From Mycolicibacterium duvalii (GTDB lineage: Bacteria > Actinomycetota > Actinomycetes > Mycobacteriales > Mycobacteriaceae): 64,000 nt of DNA. Below the pieces are notes generated by a model, which was not told where the DNA came from, searched no databases, and was given only the letters and a program-made list of their open reading frames with translations. Position numbers and translations under genes: made by a program. Shown piece after piece: positions 7,197 to 15,173 of this stretch. The stretch is taken from NCBI RefSeq assembly GCF_010726645.1, contig NZ_AP022563.1, positions 3,596,001 through 3,660,000 on the forward strand, given 5' to 3'. Positions within the stretch are counted from its first letter, which is position 1. Every line of letters starts with the position of its first letter.

Positions 7197-7841
7197 TCAA
7201 CGCAGGACGAGCTGCAGCGCGAAGTCCACGACGGCCTCCAGGTCGTCGCCGAGTTGCCCGGCGAGCCATTGCTGGGCCAGTTCGGCCATCGCACCGGTGT
7301 ACATCGCCGCGCCGACCATCGCCGCGACGGGGGCGGTGTCCGGATGCAGCCGCCACCCCTCGGTCAGGACGGCTTCGCGCAGCACGTCCTGGGTTGCGCT
7401 GCGCCGCGCGGTCAACACCGGATTGGCGCGGGCATCGGTGAACAACACCCGGCCGCGGCGCGGGTCGGCCGAGCTGAAATGCAACACCGCGGCCATGCCT
7501 GCGCGGGTGCGGGCGCGCAGCGAGTCGGACGCACCGCGCATGGCGCGTTCGACCTCAGCGGCCAGGTCGGCGCTGACCCGGTCGTAGACGGCGCCGAGCA
7601 GTTCGTCGGTGTCGGCGAAACTCTCGTAGAAGTAGCGGGTGTTCAGGCCGCACGCGCGGCACACCGAACGCACCGACAGCGCCGGCTCTCCCCCCTCACC
7701 GAACAGCCGGAACGCAGCGTCGATCAGCAACGCGCGGCGCTCGGCCCGACGGTCGGTCAGCGGGACCCCGGCCCACCTGGTCGGGTTCGCCGACGGAGAC
7801 GAGGGGCCGGACACCCCATCAGGGTAGGCCGACACGCCCAA
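7197..7841 (-). CDS. TetR-family transcriptional regulator
   Basis: Predicted regulator of up to 214 aa. The N-terminal HTH starts around residue 31 (RRALLIDAAFRLFGEGGE...LSVRSVCRACGLNTRYFYESF), and the rest is a helical ligand-binding and dimerisation domain. The start is uncertain: TTG at 7841 is the longest, and GTG codons at 7835 and 7814 are equally plausible, since none has a clear Shine-Dalgarno sequence. It is divergent from an MpaB-like oxygenase gene, and the 64-bp gap is filled with repeated candidate operator sites. It therefore probably represses itself and the oxygenase. The ligand is unknown. Confidence 0.88.
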   Translation of the reverse strand: MGVSAYPDGVSGPSSPSANPTRWAGVPLTDRRAERRALLIDAAFRLFGEGGEPALSVRSVCRACGLNTRYFYESFADTDELLGAVYDRVSADLAAEVERAMRGASDSLRARTRAGMAAVLHFSSADPRRGRVLFTDARANPVLTARRSATQDVLREAVLTEGWRLHPDTAPVAAMVGAAMYTGAMAELAQQWLAGQLGDDLEAVVDFALQLVLR

Positions 7842-7890
7842 TTCTGGTCACAATCGTCACCAACCGCTATTCTGGGTACACCTGTGACCA
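7841..7890. promoter_or_regulatory. Repeated operator-like sites between tetR-like gene and oxygenase
   Basis: The divergent gap holds a perfect 8-bp inverted repeat, TGGTCACA (7845-7852) and TGTGACCA (7883-7890). It also holds two near-identical direct copies, ATTCTGGTCACA (7841-7852) and ATTCTGGGTACA (7869-7880), 28 bp apart. These are candidate binding sites for the TetR protein. Confidence 0.5.
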
Positions 7891-7905
7891 CTTTGGAGGC
7901 CTTCG

Positions 7906-8910
7906 ATGTTCCTGCCGCACCAGCTCGTCGGAAACTTCTTCGATCGACAATTCGACCGGGACATCCGTCGGCACTTCTTCAAAGGCATGGAGTTCGCCGC
8001 GCCGGCCGGCGATCCGGGCTGGTTCGGGCCGGGCAGCGCGGTCTGGCACGTGCACTCACACACCCAGGCGCTGGTGTTCGGGCTGCAGTGCGCGGCGTTC
8101 CTGGAGCGGCTCGACCCGTCGATCTACTGGATGGGCGTGCACCACTCCCGGCTGGTCAAACCGGAGAGCCGCGACGACCCGATGCCCCAGATCGACCCGA
8201 AGGGGGCGTTGGTGCGGTTGGGTCATTCCGTGGCGTTCTTCATCGGCACCGCCTATGGCAGCACCGAGACCGCCGAACGCCTCGCGCTGGCAGTGCGCTC
8301 GATGCATCACACCATCAAGGGCACCCGCCCCGACGGTGCACGCTACGACGCCGACGACCCCGAGTGGCTGCGCTGGAACTACGCGACGGTGGTGTGGGGG
8401 CTGGCCACCGCGCACGAGCTGTATCACCCGAACCCGTTGCGCGGCAAGGAACTCGACCGCTACTACGGAGAGTTCGTGCGGGTCGGGCACGCCCTGGGCG
8501 GCACCGACCTGCCGACCACCAAGGCCGAGACGCTGGACTGCCTGAAGTCCTACCTGCCCCGGCTCGCCGTCACCTATGGCACCGCGATGGCTACCGGGCC
8601 CGATCTGCCGCTGCCGCAGAGCGCGCTGAACTGGGCGGTGCGCGACACCATGCCGCCGTGGGCGAAGGGCCTGATCCAGCACCGCGACCCCATCATCGTC
8701 GAGCGCACCGCACGCCGCGCGCTGGTGTGGTCGGTCATCAACGGCATCCACGTCGCGTCCGGTCCGGTGCGGGAGTTCGAGCAGGCCAAGGCCCGCGTGG
8801 CCGGCGGACTCGATCCCGAGCTGGCGCCGCACACGGTGCCGACCTACCAGCCAGGCTCGGATCCGGTGCGGTCGCGCGAGGACATCGAGGAGTCGTTCGC
8901 GCGCGCCTGA
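7906..8910 (+). CDS. MpaB-like oxygenase (DUF2236)
   Basis: Predicted 334-aa protein of the DUF2236 family, which includes haem-containing latex-clearing (rubber) oxygenases and fungal MpaB. The family core is visible: an N-terminal stretch with His (WHVHSHTQALVFG), a central segment (RSMHHTIKGT), WNYATVVWGLATAHELY, and a later VERTARRALVWSV. The ATG at 7906 has GGAGG seven bases upstream. Divergence from a TetR gene suggests induction by a hydrophobic substrate. Mycobacteria have many such paralogues and most substrates are unknown, so rubber cleavage should not be assumed. Confidence 0.82.
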   Translation: MFLPHQLVGNFFDRQFDRDIRRHFFKGMEFAAPAGDPGWFGPGSAVWHVHSHTQALVFGLQCAAFLERLDPSIYWMGVHHSRLVKPESRDDPMPQIDPKGALVRLGHSVAFFIGTAYGSTETAERLALAVRSMHHTIKGTRPDGARYDADDPEWLRWNYATVVWGLATAHELYHPNPLRGKELDRYYGEFVRVGHALGGTDLPTTKAETLDCLKSYLPRLAVTYGTAMATGPDLPLPQSALNWAVRDTMPPWAKGLIQHRDPIIVERTARRALVWSVINGIHVASGPVREFEQAKARVAGGLDPELAPHTVPTYQPGSDPVRSREDIEESFARA

Positions 8911-8981
8911 TCCCCCGCGGCCGATTGTGACCCCGTCCACACGTTTTTTCGCTGACCGCGGCTTTTTGGGACACTGCTGAT

Positions 8982-10391
8982 ATGAGCACCACCCGGAACA
9001 CCAAGCAGACCCAGCAGCGCGAGGGTGCCCGGCTGGACCGGGTGCCGTTGCCCGTCGAGGTCGCCCGCGTCGGCGCCACCGGCTGGCAGGTCACCCGCAC
9101 CGGCGCGCGTGTGGCGGGCACGCTGATGCGACGCGGTTCGCTGCAGCAGAAGATCGTCAAGCAGGTTCCGCAGACCTTCGCCGACCTGGGTCCCACCTAC
9201 GTCAAGTTCGGCCAGATCATCGCGTCCAGCCCGGGCGCGTTCGGGGAACCGTTGAGCCGGGAGTTCCGCAGCCTGCTCGACCGGGTGCCCCCGGCGGATC
9301 CGAAGGCCGTGCACCGGCTCTTCCAGGAGGAACTGGGCGACGAGCCGGCCAACCTGTTCAAGTCGTTCGACGACAAGCCGTTCGCGTCGGCGTCCATCGC
9401 CCAGGTGCATTACGCGACGCTGCACTCCGGCGAGGAGGTCGTGGTCAAGATCCAGCGGCCGGGCATCCGGCGACGCGTCGCCGCCGACCTGCAGATCCTC
9501 AAGCGCGGCGCCCGGCTGGTGGAGTTCGCCAAGATGGGTCAGCGCCTGTCGGCGCAGAACGTCGTCGCCGACTTCGCCGACAACCTCGCCGAGGAGCTGG
9601 ATTTCCGGCTCGAGGCGCAGTCGATGGACGCCTGGGTGGCGCACATGCACGCGTCCCCGCTGGGGCGCAACATCCGGGTGCCGCAGGTGTACTGGGATCT
9701 GACCAGTGAGCGCGTGCTGACCATGGAGCGCATCACCGGGGTACGCATCGACGACGTCGCCGCCATCCGCAAGAAGGGCTTCGACGGCACCGAGCTGGTG
9801 AAGGCACTGCTGTTCAGCGTGTTCGAGGGCGGGCTGCGTCACGGCCTGTTCCACGGTGACCTGCATGCCGGCAACCTCTACGTCGACGACGACGGCAAGA
9901 TCGTGTTCTTCGACTTCGGCATCATGGGCCGCATCGATCCCCGCACCCGCTGGCTGCTACGCGAGCTGGTGTACGCGCTGCTGGTCAAGAAGGACCACGC
10001 CGCGGCCGGCAAGATCGTGGTGCTGATGGGCGCGGTCGGCACGATGAAGCCGGAGGCCCAGGCGGCCAAGGACCTGGAGAAGTTCGCCACGCCGCTGACC
10101 ATGACCTCGCTGGGCGACATGAGCTACGCCGAGATCGGCAAACAGCTCTCCGCGCTGGCCGAGGCCTACGACGTGAAACTGCCACGCGAGCTGGTGCTGA
10201 TCGGCAAGCAGTTCCTGTATGTGGAGCGCTACATGAAGCTGCTGGCGCCCAAGTGGCAGATGATGAGCGACCCGGCGCTGACGGGGTACTTCGCGAACTT
10301 CATGGTCGAGGTCAGCCGGGAACACAGCGACGAGCGCTCGCGCGAGGAGCCATCGACTGGCGACGAGCGCTCGCCTGGCGACGACGCATGA
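8982..10391 (+). CDS. ABC1/AarF/UbiB-family atypical kinase
   Basis: Predicted 469-aa protein, orthologous by context and similarity to M. tuberculosis Rv0647c. Atypical-kinase motifs of the ADCK/UbiB family are clear: the signature KxGQ-like LGPTYVKFGQIIAS (about residues 70-84), the Ala-rich nucleotide loop PFASASIAQVH, the lysine in EVVVKIQRPG, the catalytic loop GLFHGDLHAGNLYV, and FFDFGIMG in the DFG position. UbiB proteins act in quinone or lipid metabolism at the membrane. The C-terminal tail (SDERSREEP, then GDERSPGDD) is encoded by two copies of a 15-bp DNA repeat. The stop overlaps the lipG ATG. Confidence 0.92.
   Translation: MSTTRNTKQTQQREGARLDRVPLPVEVARVGATGWQVTRTGARVAGTLMRRGSLQQKIVKQVPQTFADLGPTYVKFGQIIASSPGAFGEPLSREFRSLLDRVPPADPKAVHRLFQEELGDEPANLFKSFDDKPFASASIAQVHYATLHSGEEVVVKIQRPGIRRRVAADLQILKRGARLVEFAKMGQRLSAQNVVADFADNLAEELDFRLEAQSMDAWVAHMHASPLGRNIRVPQVYWDLTSERVLTMERITGVRIDDVAAIRKKGFDGTELVKALLFSVFEGGLRHGLFHGDLHAGNLYVDDDGKIVFFDFGIMGRIDPRTRWLLRELVYALLVKKDHAAAGKIVVLMGAVGTMKPEAQAAKDLEKFATPLTMTSLGDMSYAEIGKQLSALAEAYDVKLPRELVLIGKQFLYVERYMKLLAPKWQMMSDPALTGYFANFMVEVSREHSDERSREEPSTGDERSPGDDA
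10327..10374 (+). repeat. 15-bp direct repeat at the 3' end of the ABC1 gene
   Basis: GCGACGAGCGCTCGC occurs at 10327-10341 and 10360-10374, and a partial copy GGCGACGACGC starts at 10378. Each copy contains the palindrome GCGAGCGCTCGC shifted by one turn. The repeats encode the low-complexity C-terminal tail of the protein. Confidence 0.7.
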
Positions 10392-11296
10392 TCGACGTTC
10401 GGGAGGGCAAGGCCCCGTCCGGTGACCTGGCGATCCACTACGAGGACATGGGCCACCCCGACGATCCGGCGGTGCTGCTGATCATGGGGCTGGGCGCGCA
10501 GCTGGTCTTCTGGCGCGACGCGTTCTGCCACAAGCTCATCGAGCAGGGCCTGCGCGTCATCCGCTTCGACAACCGCGACGTGGGGCTGTCGTCGAAGTTC
10601 GACGGGCATCGCACCCTGGGCTCTCAGGTCGGCAACATGGCCCGGTCGCTGATCGGGCGCCGGAGCCCGTCGGTGTACACGCTGGAGGACATGGCCGACG
10701 ACACCGCCGCGGTGCTCGACCACCTCGACATCGACCGCGCTCACATCGTCGGCGGCTCGATGGGCGGCATGATCGCGCAGATCTTCGCGGCCCGGCACGC
10801 CGAACGCACCCGCAGCCTCGGGGTGATCTTCTCGTCGAACAACCGGGCGCTGTTGCCACCTCCGGGACCGAGACAGCTGCTGGCCGTCATCAGCGGGCCC
10901 TCGCCGAACTCCCCGCGTGAGGTGATCATCGACAACCAGGTCCGCGTCAGCCGGATCATCGGCAGCCCCGGGTATCCGTCGACCGACGAGCAGCTTCGGG
11001 CCGACGCCGTCGCGTACTACGACCGCTCGTTCTACCCGCAGGGCATCGCGCGCCAGTTCAACGCGATCACCGGTACCGGCAGCCTGCTGCCCTACAACCG
11101 GCAGACCTCCGCCCCGACCGTGGTCATCCACGGCACCGCCGACAAGCTGATGCGCCCGACGGGCGGAAAGTCGATCGCCAAAGCGATCGACGGCGCGCGG
11201 TTGGTGCTCTTCGACGGCATGGGCCATGAGCTGCCCGAGCCGCTGTGGGACGACATCATCGCCGAGCTGACGACGACGTTCGCCGAAGCGGACTGA
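10388..11296 (+). CDS. lipG: Alpha/beta-hydrolase LipG
   Basis: Predicted 302-aa hydrolase matching LipG (Rv0646c) in sequence style and position upstream of the mycolic acid methyltransferases. The serine nucleophile lies in GGSMGGM (about residue 122), a probable acid residue in VIHGTADKLM, and the catalytic His in FDGMGHELPE near the C-terminus. The oxyanion region is LLIMGLGAQLVFW. LipG of M. tuberculosis is an esterase with phospholipase and thioesterase activity on lipids. The start ATG overlaps the TGA of the ABC1 gene (ATGA), so the two are coupled. Confidence 0.88.
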   Translation: MIDVREGKAPSGDLAIHYEDMGHPDDPAVLLIMGLGAQLVFWRDAFCHKLIEQGLRVIRFDNRDVGLSSKFDGHRTLGSQVGNMARSLIGRRSPSVYTLEDMADDTAAVLDHLDIDRAHIVGGSMGGMIAQIFAARHAERTRSLGVIFSSNNRALLPPPGPRQLLAVISGPSPNSPREVIIDNQVRVSRIIGSPGYPSTDEQLRADAVAYYDRSFYPQGIARQFNAITGTGSLLPYNRQTSAPTVVIHGTADKLMRPTGGKSIAKAIDGARLVLFDGMGHELPEPLWDDIIAELTTTFAEAD

Positions 11297-11391
11297 CCCG
11301 TTCGGCGCGGTTGCCGGATTTGCCGTAGCGTCGGTCCCGGGCTGATCGCCGTACAGGAGACCCTCTTCGGGCCGGCCCCGAGGAAGGCCTG

Positions 11392-12297
11392 ATGGCCCCG
11401 AGCAGTAAGCAATCCACGCGACGCAAGCCCAAGCTGACGCCGCATTTCGACGATGTCCAGGCTCACTACGACCTCTCCGATGACTTCTTCCGGCTTTTCC
11501 TGGACGCGTCGCAGACCTACAGCTGCGCATATTTCGAACGTGACGACATGACGCTGGCCGAAGCGCAACTGGCCAAAATCGACCTCGCGCTGGGCAAGCT
11601 GGGCCTGCAGCCCGGGATGACGCTGCTCGATGTCGGCTGCGGCTGGGGGTCGACGATGCTGCGCGCTCTGGACAAGTACGACGTCAACGTCGTGGGCCTG
11701 ACGTTGAGCAAGAATCAGCACGCGCACGTCCAGCAGGCCCTCGACGAGTCCGACAGCCCGCGCACCAAGCGGGTGCTGCTGCAGGGCTGGGAGGACTTCG
11801 ACGAGCCCGTGGACCGAATAGTGTCGATCGGCGCATTCGAGCACTTCGGCAGGGACCGGTACGATGACTTCTTCGCGATGGCCCACCAGGTACTCCCCGA
11901 TGACGGGATGATGCTGCTGCACACCATCACCGCGCTGACGCTTCCGCAGATGGCCGACGCCGGGATGCCGCTGACGTTCTCGGTGGCACGTTTCGTCAAG
12001 TTCATCCTGACCGAGATCTTCCCCGGCGGGTATCTCCCGTCGATCGAACTGGTCGAGGAACGCTCGGCCGGATCGGGGTTCGAGCTGACGCGGCGACAGT
12101 CACTGCAGCCGCACTACGCGCGCACCCTCGACACCTGGGCCGCGGGGCTGGAATCACAGCGCGAGCAGGCGGTCGCGACGCAGTCGCAGGAGGTCTACGA
12201 CCGCTATATGCACTACCTGACCGGCTGCGCGCACGGCTTCCGCGTCGGCTACATCGACGTCAACCAATTCACTCTGGCCAAGCAACCGGCGGCATGA
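11392..12297 (+). CDS. Mycolic acid cyclopropane synthase/methyltransferase (CmaA1/MmaA2-like)
   Basis: Predicted 301-aa SAM-dependent enzyme that modifies double bonds in meromycolate chains carried on the FAS-II acyl carrier protein. The SAM site is LLDVGCGWGSTMLRAL (about residues 75-90). Other family hallmarks are AHYDLSDDFFRLFLD, VGLTLSKNQ, and GAFEHFGRDRYDDFF with the active-site Glu/His region. The C-terminus ends RVGYIDVNQFTLAK, like CmaA1/MmaA2 rather than MmaA4. GAGGAAGG precedes the ATG. The nearest experimentally defined type cannot be fixed here: proximal cyclopropanation is most likely, methoxylation or ketomycolate branching less so. Confidence 0.85.
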   Translation: MAPSSKQSTRRKPKLTPHFDDVQAHYDLSDDFFRLFLDASQTYSCAYFERDDMTLAEAQLAKIDLALGKLGLQPGMTLLDVGCGWGSTMLRALDKYDVNVVGLTLSKNQHAHVQQALDESDSPRTKRVLLQGWEDFDEPVDRIVSIGAFEHFGRDRYDDFFAMAHQVLPDDGMMLLHTITALTLPQMADAGMPLTFSVARFVKFILTEIFPGGYLPSIELVEERSAGSGFELTRRQSLQPHYARTLDTWAAGLESQREQAVATQSQEVYDRYMHYLTGCAHGFRVGYIDVNQFTLAKQPAA

Positions 12298-12442
12298 ATT
12301 GGCTCCCATGAGTGGCCGAGCGCTAGTCTGAACGACGCACGACGCGTGTTCGCAGCAAGGACGAGCAGCTGTATGGGTACGGTCGTCAGCGACATCGTTC
12401 GTTGGACACTCGCAATCGTGGGAAAGCAAGAGCAGGGGAAAT

Positions 12443-13342
12443 ATGTCTGACCAATCCACCGGCACGAAGGATATGACGCCTCATTTCGAGGACATCCAGG
12501 CGCACTATGATCTGTCGGACGATTTCTTCGGCGTCTTCCAGGACCCCACCCGCAAGTACAGCTGCGGCCTGTTCACCGGCCCCGACTGCACGTTGTCGGA
12601 GGCTCAGGTCGCCAACGTCGACCAGCACCTCGAGAAACTCGACCTCAAGCCGGGCATGACGCTGCTCGAGGTCGGCTGCGGCTGGGGCCTGACCCTGCAG
12701 CGGGCGATGGAGAAGTACGACGTCAACGTCATCGGTTTGACGCTGTCGAAGAACCAGAAGGCCTACTGCGATCAGCTCCTCAGCAAGATCGACACCGAGC
12801 GCACCTATGACGTGCGTCTCGAGGGCTGGGAGCAGTTCCACTCCCCTGTGGACCGCATCGTCTCGATCGAGGCGTTCGAGCACTTCGGCTTCGAGCGCTA
12901 CGACGACTTCTTCAAGATGTGTTTCGAGGTCATGCCCGACGACGGCCGGATGACGGTCCAGAGCAGCGTCGGTTACCACCCCTACGACCTGGCCGAGCGC
13001 GGCAAGAAGCTGACCTTCGAGCTGGCCCGATTCATCAAGTTCATGATCACCGAGATCTTCCCCGGCGGGCGGCTGCCGACCACCCAGATGATGGTCGAGC
13101 ACGGTGAGAAGGCCGGTTTCGTGGTGCCCCAGCCGCTGTCGCTGCGCAACCACTACATCAAGACGCTCGGCATCTGGGCCGACCGGTTGGAGCGCAGCAA
13201 GGACGCCGCGATCGCCGCGACCGACCAGCAGACCTACGACAATTACATGCGGTACCTGAAGGGCTGCCAGTACTACTTCATCGACGAGAGCATCGACGTC
13301 AGCCTCGTCACCTACCTCAAGCCCGGCGCCGCCGCGGCCTGA
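12443..13342 (+). CDS. mmaA4: Hydroxymycolate synthase-type methyltransferase MmaA4
   Basis: Predicted 299-aa paralogue of the preceding gene, closest to MmaA4/Hma, which methylates and hydrates the distal double bond to give hydroxymycolate, the precursor of keto- and methoxymycolates. Distinguishing segments shared with MmaA4 are RMTVQSSVGYHPYDLAERGKK (read as MTVQSSVGYHPYDL), MMVEHGEKAGFVVP and the end LVTYLKPGAAA. The SAM motif is LLEVGCGWGLTLQRAM. AGGGG precedes the ATG. A possible promoter, TTGGCT-N19-TAGTCT (12299-12329), indicates its own transcription start about 110 bases upstream. Confidence 0.85.
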   Translation: MSDQSTGTKDMTPHFEDIQAHYDLSDDFFGVFQDPTRKYSCGLFTGPDCTLSEAQVANVDQHLEKLDLKPGMTLLEVGCGWGLTLQRAMEKYDVNVIGLTLSKNQKAYCDQLLSKIDTERTYDVRLEGWEQFHSPVDRIVSIEAFEHFGFERYDDFFKMCFEVMPDDGRMTVQSSVGYHPYDLAERGKKLTFELARFIKFMITEIFPGGRLPTTQMMVEHGEKAGFVVPQPLSLRNHYIKTLGIWADRLERSKDAAIAATDQQTYDNYMRYLKGCQYYFIDESIDVSLVTYLKPGAAAA

Positions 13343-13354
13343 CGACGACCGGCC

Positions 13355-14887
13355 TCAGGCCGCCGCCCGGGTGCGCTTGGTCCGGGCCGGCGCGTCGGCG
13401 GCGCCGTCGCGGTCCCGCTCGCTGACCGCCGGGGCGTCCTCCCCGGCCTGCTCGCCCGCCGACTCCGTCTCGTCGGCGGCGTCCTCCTCGACGACGTCCT
13501 CCTCGGTGACGTCGTCCTCGGTGACGTCCTCCTCGGTGACGGTCTCCTCGGTCAGGTCTTCCTCGACCACCTCGGGCGAGTCGGCCTCCGGGACAACCGA
13601 CAGCTTCACCTCGGGGGTCGTATCCCGGCGCCGGTCCGTGGCTACCGGGGCGGCCTCGTACTCGATGGTGAGTTCTGGGCGCTCCGACCGCTCGCTGGGC
13701 TCGATCTCAGTGGTCGTCCGCGGCTTGATGAAGTTGCCGAGGAACGCCTCCACGCCCTTGACGGCGGCGACCGCGAAATCGATGCCGACCTTGATCCAGT
13801 TCTGGAACAGCTTGAAGGGCAGGACGCTCAGACTGCGCGGCACGCCCGGATCTCCGCTCCAGTCGTAGCCGAGGTCGACCGCTTCGCGCAGCACCGGTTC
13901 GACGAGGTCGATGAACGGTTTGGCCAGCCAGCCCAGCCCGGCCGAATCGGCGAACGACCGCACCAGGTCGGTCAGCGGCAGGCTCAGCGCCGGAATGGTG
14001 ATATAGACGTTGCCGAAACTGTCTGTGCGGCAGTTCTTCTCATTCAGGCTGCAGTCCAGCTGCGGTGCCAGCGTTTCCGGCGTGTAGCCGTAGGGCATCG
14101 TCGTGGTCGGCTCGTCATTGCCGTCGGGCGACAGGTAGTAGCCGTGCACGGTGTCGAACGCGGCGAGGGCGTTGAGGACCGCGAACGGGTTCCCCCAGAA
14201 CCGGGGTGCCAGCACCACCGGGTCGTACTCGAACCCGATGCTCGTGGTCTGGATCCCGGTGTCCACCGGCATGGCCGGCTCGAAGGTGATGTCCAAGACC
14301 GGAACAGGCGAGCCCAACAGGTAGCGCAGCCACGCCAGCCGCTGCCACATGCCACCGTCCGGGTTCTCGATCCCGCCGATCGTGACGACCTGCAACCGCT
14401 CCTTGACCTCGTCGGCGAGGCCCAGACCGCCCAGATACTCCAACGCGTTGGCCACCACGGCGCCACCCTGCGAGTACCCGAAGATGAACACGTCCTCGTC
14501 GGAGGTCGGGGACAGGAACGGCTCCAGTGCCGCCTTCAGGTTCTCGACGCCGACGCCGACCGATTCGTCCCACTTCTCGCACCGGCCCGGTACACACCAG
14601 TTGGGAATGAACGACAGCGGCCAGAACGAGGCGGGGTACGGAATGCCGGTGAGCGTCGGGTCGGCGCAGTCGACGGGATCGGTGCACGCGACGCCGTCGA
14701 TATAGCGGTTCCACGCGTTCTCCATGTAGTTCTCGACCCTGTCCGGCTCGGGCGTGCCGGTGCCGGGCACGATGAGCGCGGTCGCGCCCAGTGCCACCGC
14801 GGACACGAACGCCGACGCGACGCCGAGCACGATCGCGGTGAAAACCGACAGGATGACCAAAAACAGCGTGCGGGCCTGGTGACGCAT
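13355..14887 (-). CDS. PE-PPE-domain alpha/beta hydrolase with acidic C-terminal tail
   Basis: Predicted 510-aa exported or membrane-anchored hydrolase. An N-terminal hydrophobic segment (residues 8-40) is followed by the PE-PPE domain (PF08237-type). That domain begins ALIVPGTGTPEPDRVENYM and carries the nucleophile GYSQGGAVVANALEYL (Ser about residue 140). The first PE-PPE proteins carry this domain after a PE or PPE module, which is absent here. Residues about 425-495 form a low-complexity acidic tail of repeated TEEDV-like units encoded by 15-bp DNA repeats. The gene is convergent with mmaA4 (12-bp gap). Mycobacterial relatives hydrolyse short- to medium-chain esters or trehalose esters. 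Confidence 0.82.
   Translation of the reverse strand: MRHQARTLFLVILSVFTAIVLGVASAFVSAVALGATALIVPGTGTPEPDRVENYMENAWNRYIDGVACTDPVDCADPTLTGIPYPASFWPLSFIPNWCVPGRCEKWDESVGVGVENLKAALEPFLSPTSDEDVFIFGYSQGGAVVANALEYLGGLGLADEVKERLQVVTIGGIENPDGGMWQRLAWLRYLLGSPVPVLDITFEPAMPVDTGIQTTSIGFEYDPVVLAPRFWGNPFAVLNALAAFDTVHGYYLSPDGNDEPTTTMPYGYTPETLAPQLDCSLNEKNCRTDSFGNVYITIPALSLPLTDLVRSFADSAGLGWLAKPFIDLVEPVLREAVDLGYDWSGDPGVPRSLSVLPFKLFQNWIKVGIDFAVAAVKGVEAFLGNFIKPRTTTEIEPSERSERPELTIEYEAAPVATDRRRDTTPEVKLSVVPEADSPEVVEEDLTEETVTEEDVTEDDVTEEDVVEEDAADETESAGEQAGEDAPAVSERDRDGAADAPARTKRTRAAA
13481..13570 (-). repeat. 15-bp tandem repeat array (6 units) in the hydrolase gene
   Basis: Six imperfect units of the type GTCCTCCTCGGTGAC run from 13481 to 13570, in frame, encoding a five-residue acidic motif (VTEED/VEEDD-like). 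Being a multiple of three, the array can change copy number without a frameshift. Confidence 0.8.
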
Positions 14888-15128
14888 GTGTCAACGATCA
14901 CACAAAACCGGCCGCGATCCACGGCGAACTCGCCGATTGCCATCCCCTATTGACGGGTCCGATGTTATGTTGCTGCGGGGGTGCTTCTCGGTCACCACGC
15001 CAGGCCGTTGGGGGACACGCCAGCTACCGCCGATCGGGGCGCCCGGTCAGCCGTTCGTGGGGGACGGCGGCCGGACGCGGTCAGCGGGAACGGCGGCCGA
15101 GGAGCACTCCGAAAGGCCTCATCACGAA
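14888..15128. other. Intergenic region without a recognisable gene
   Basis: About 240 bp between the PE-PPE hydrolase start and the rplA terminator. No ORF with protein-like features is seen on either strand. On the minus strand TAACAT (14967-14962) could be a -10 box giving a leader of about 68 bases for the hydrolase. The rest is GC-rich with several short inverted segments. Confidence 0.4.
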
Positions 15129-15161
15129 GAAGCCCCGCGCCTGCACAAGGCGCGGGGCTTC
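15129..15161 (-). terminator. Intrinsic terminator after rplA
   Basis: Perfect 13-bp arms GAAGCCCCGCGCC / GGCGCGGGGCTTC with a 7-base loop, starting 12 bases after the rplA stop. The symmetry allows function on either strand, but only the minus strand has an upstream gene. Confidence 0.85.
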
Positions 15162-15173
15162 TCGTCGATGCTG

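Noticed and set aside
13481..13570. Tandem repeats considered as CRISPR or minisatellite locus
   Set aside because: The units are adjacent, 15 bp, in frame and code an acidic tail, with no spacers or cas genes.
14950..15120. Possible c-di-AMP (ydaO-type) riboswitch on the plus strand
   Set aside because: Short motifs such as GGGGGACA and a GC-rich helix are reminiscent of it, but the conserved core is not recognisable and no gene lies downstream on that strand.
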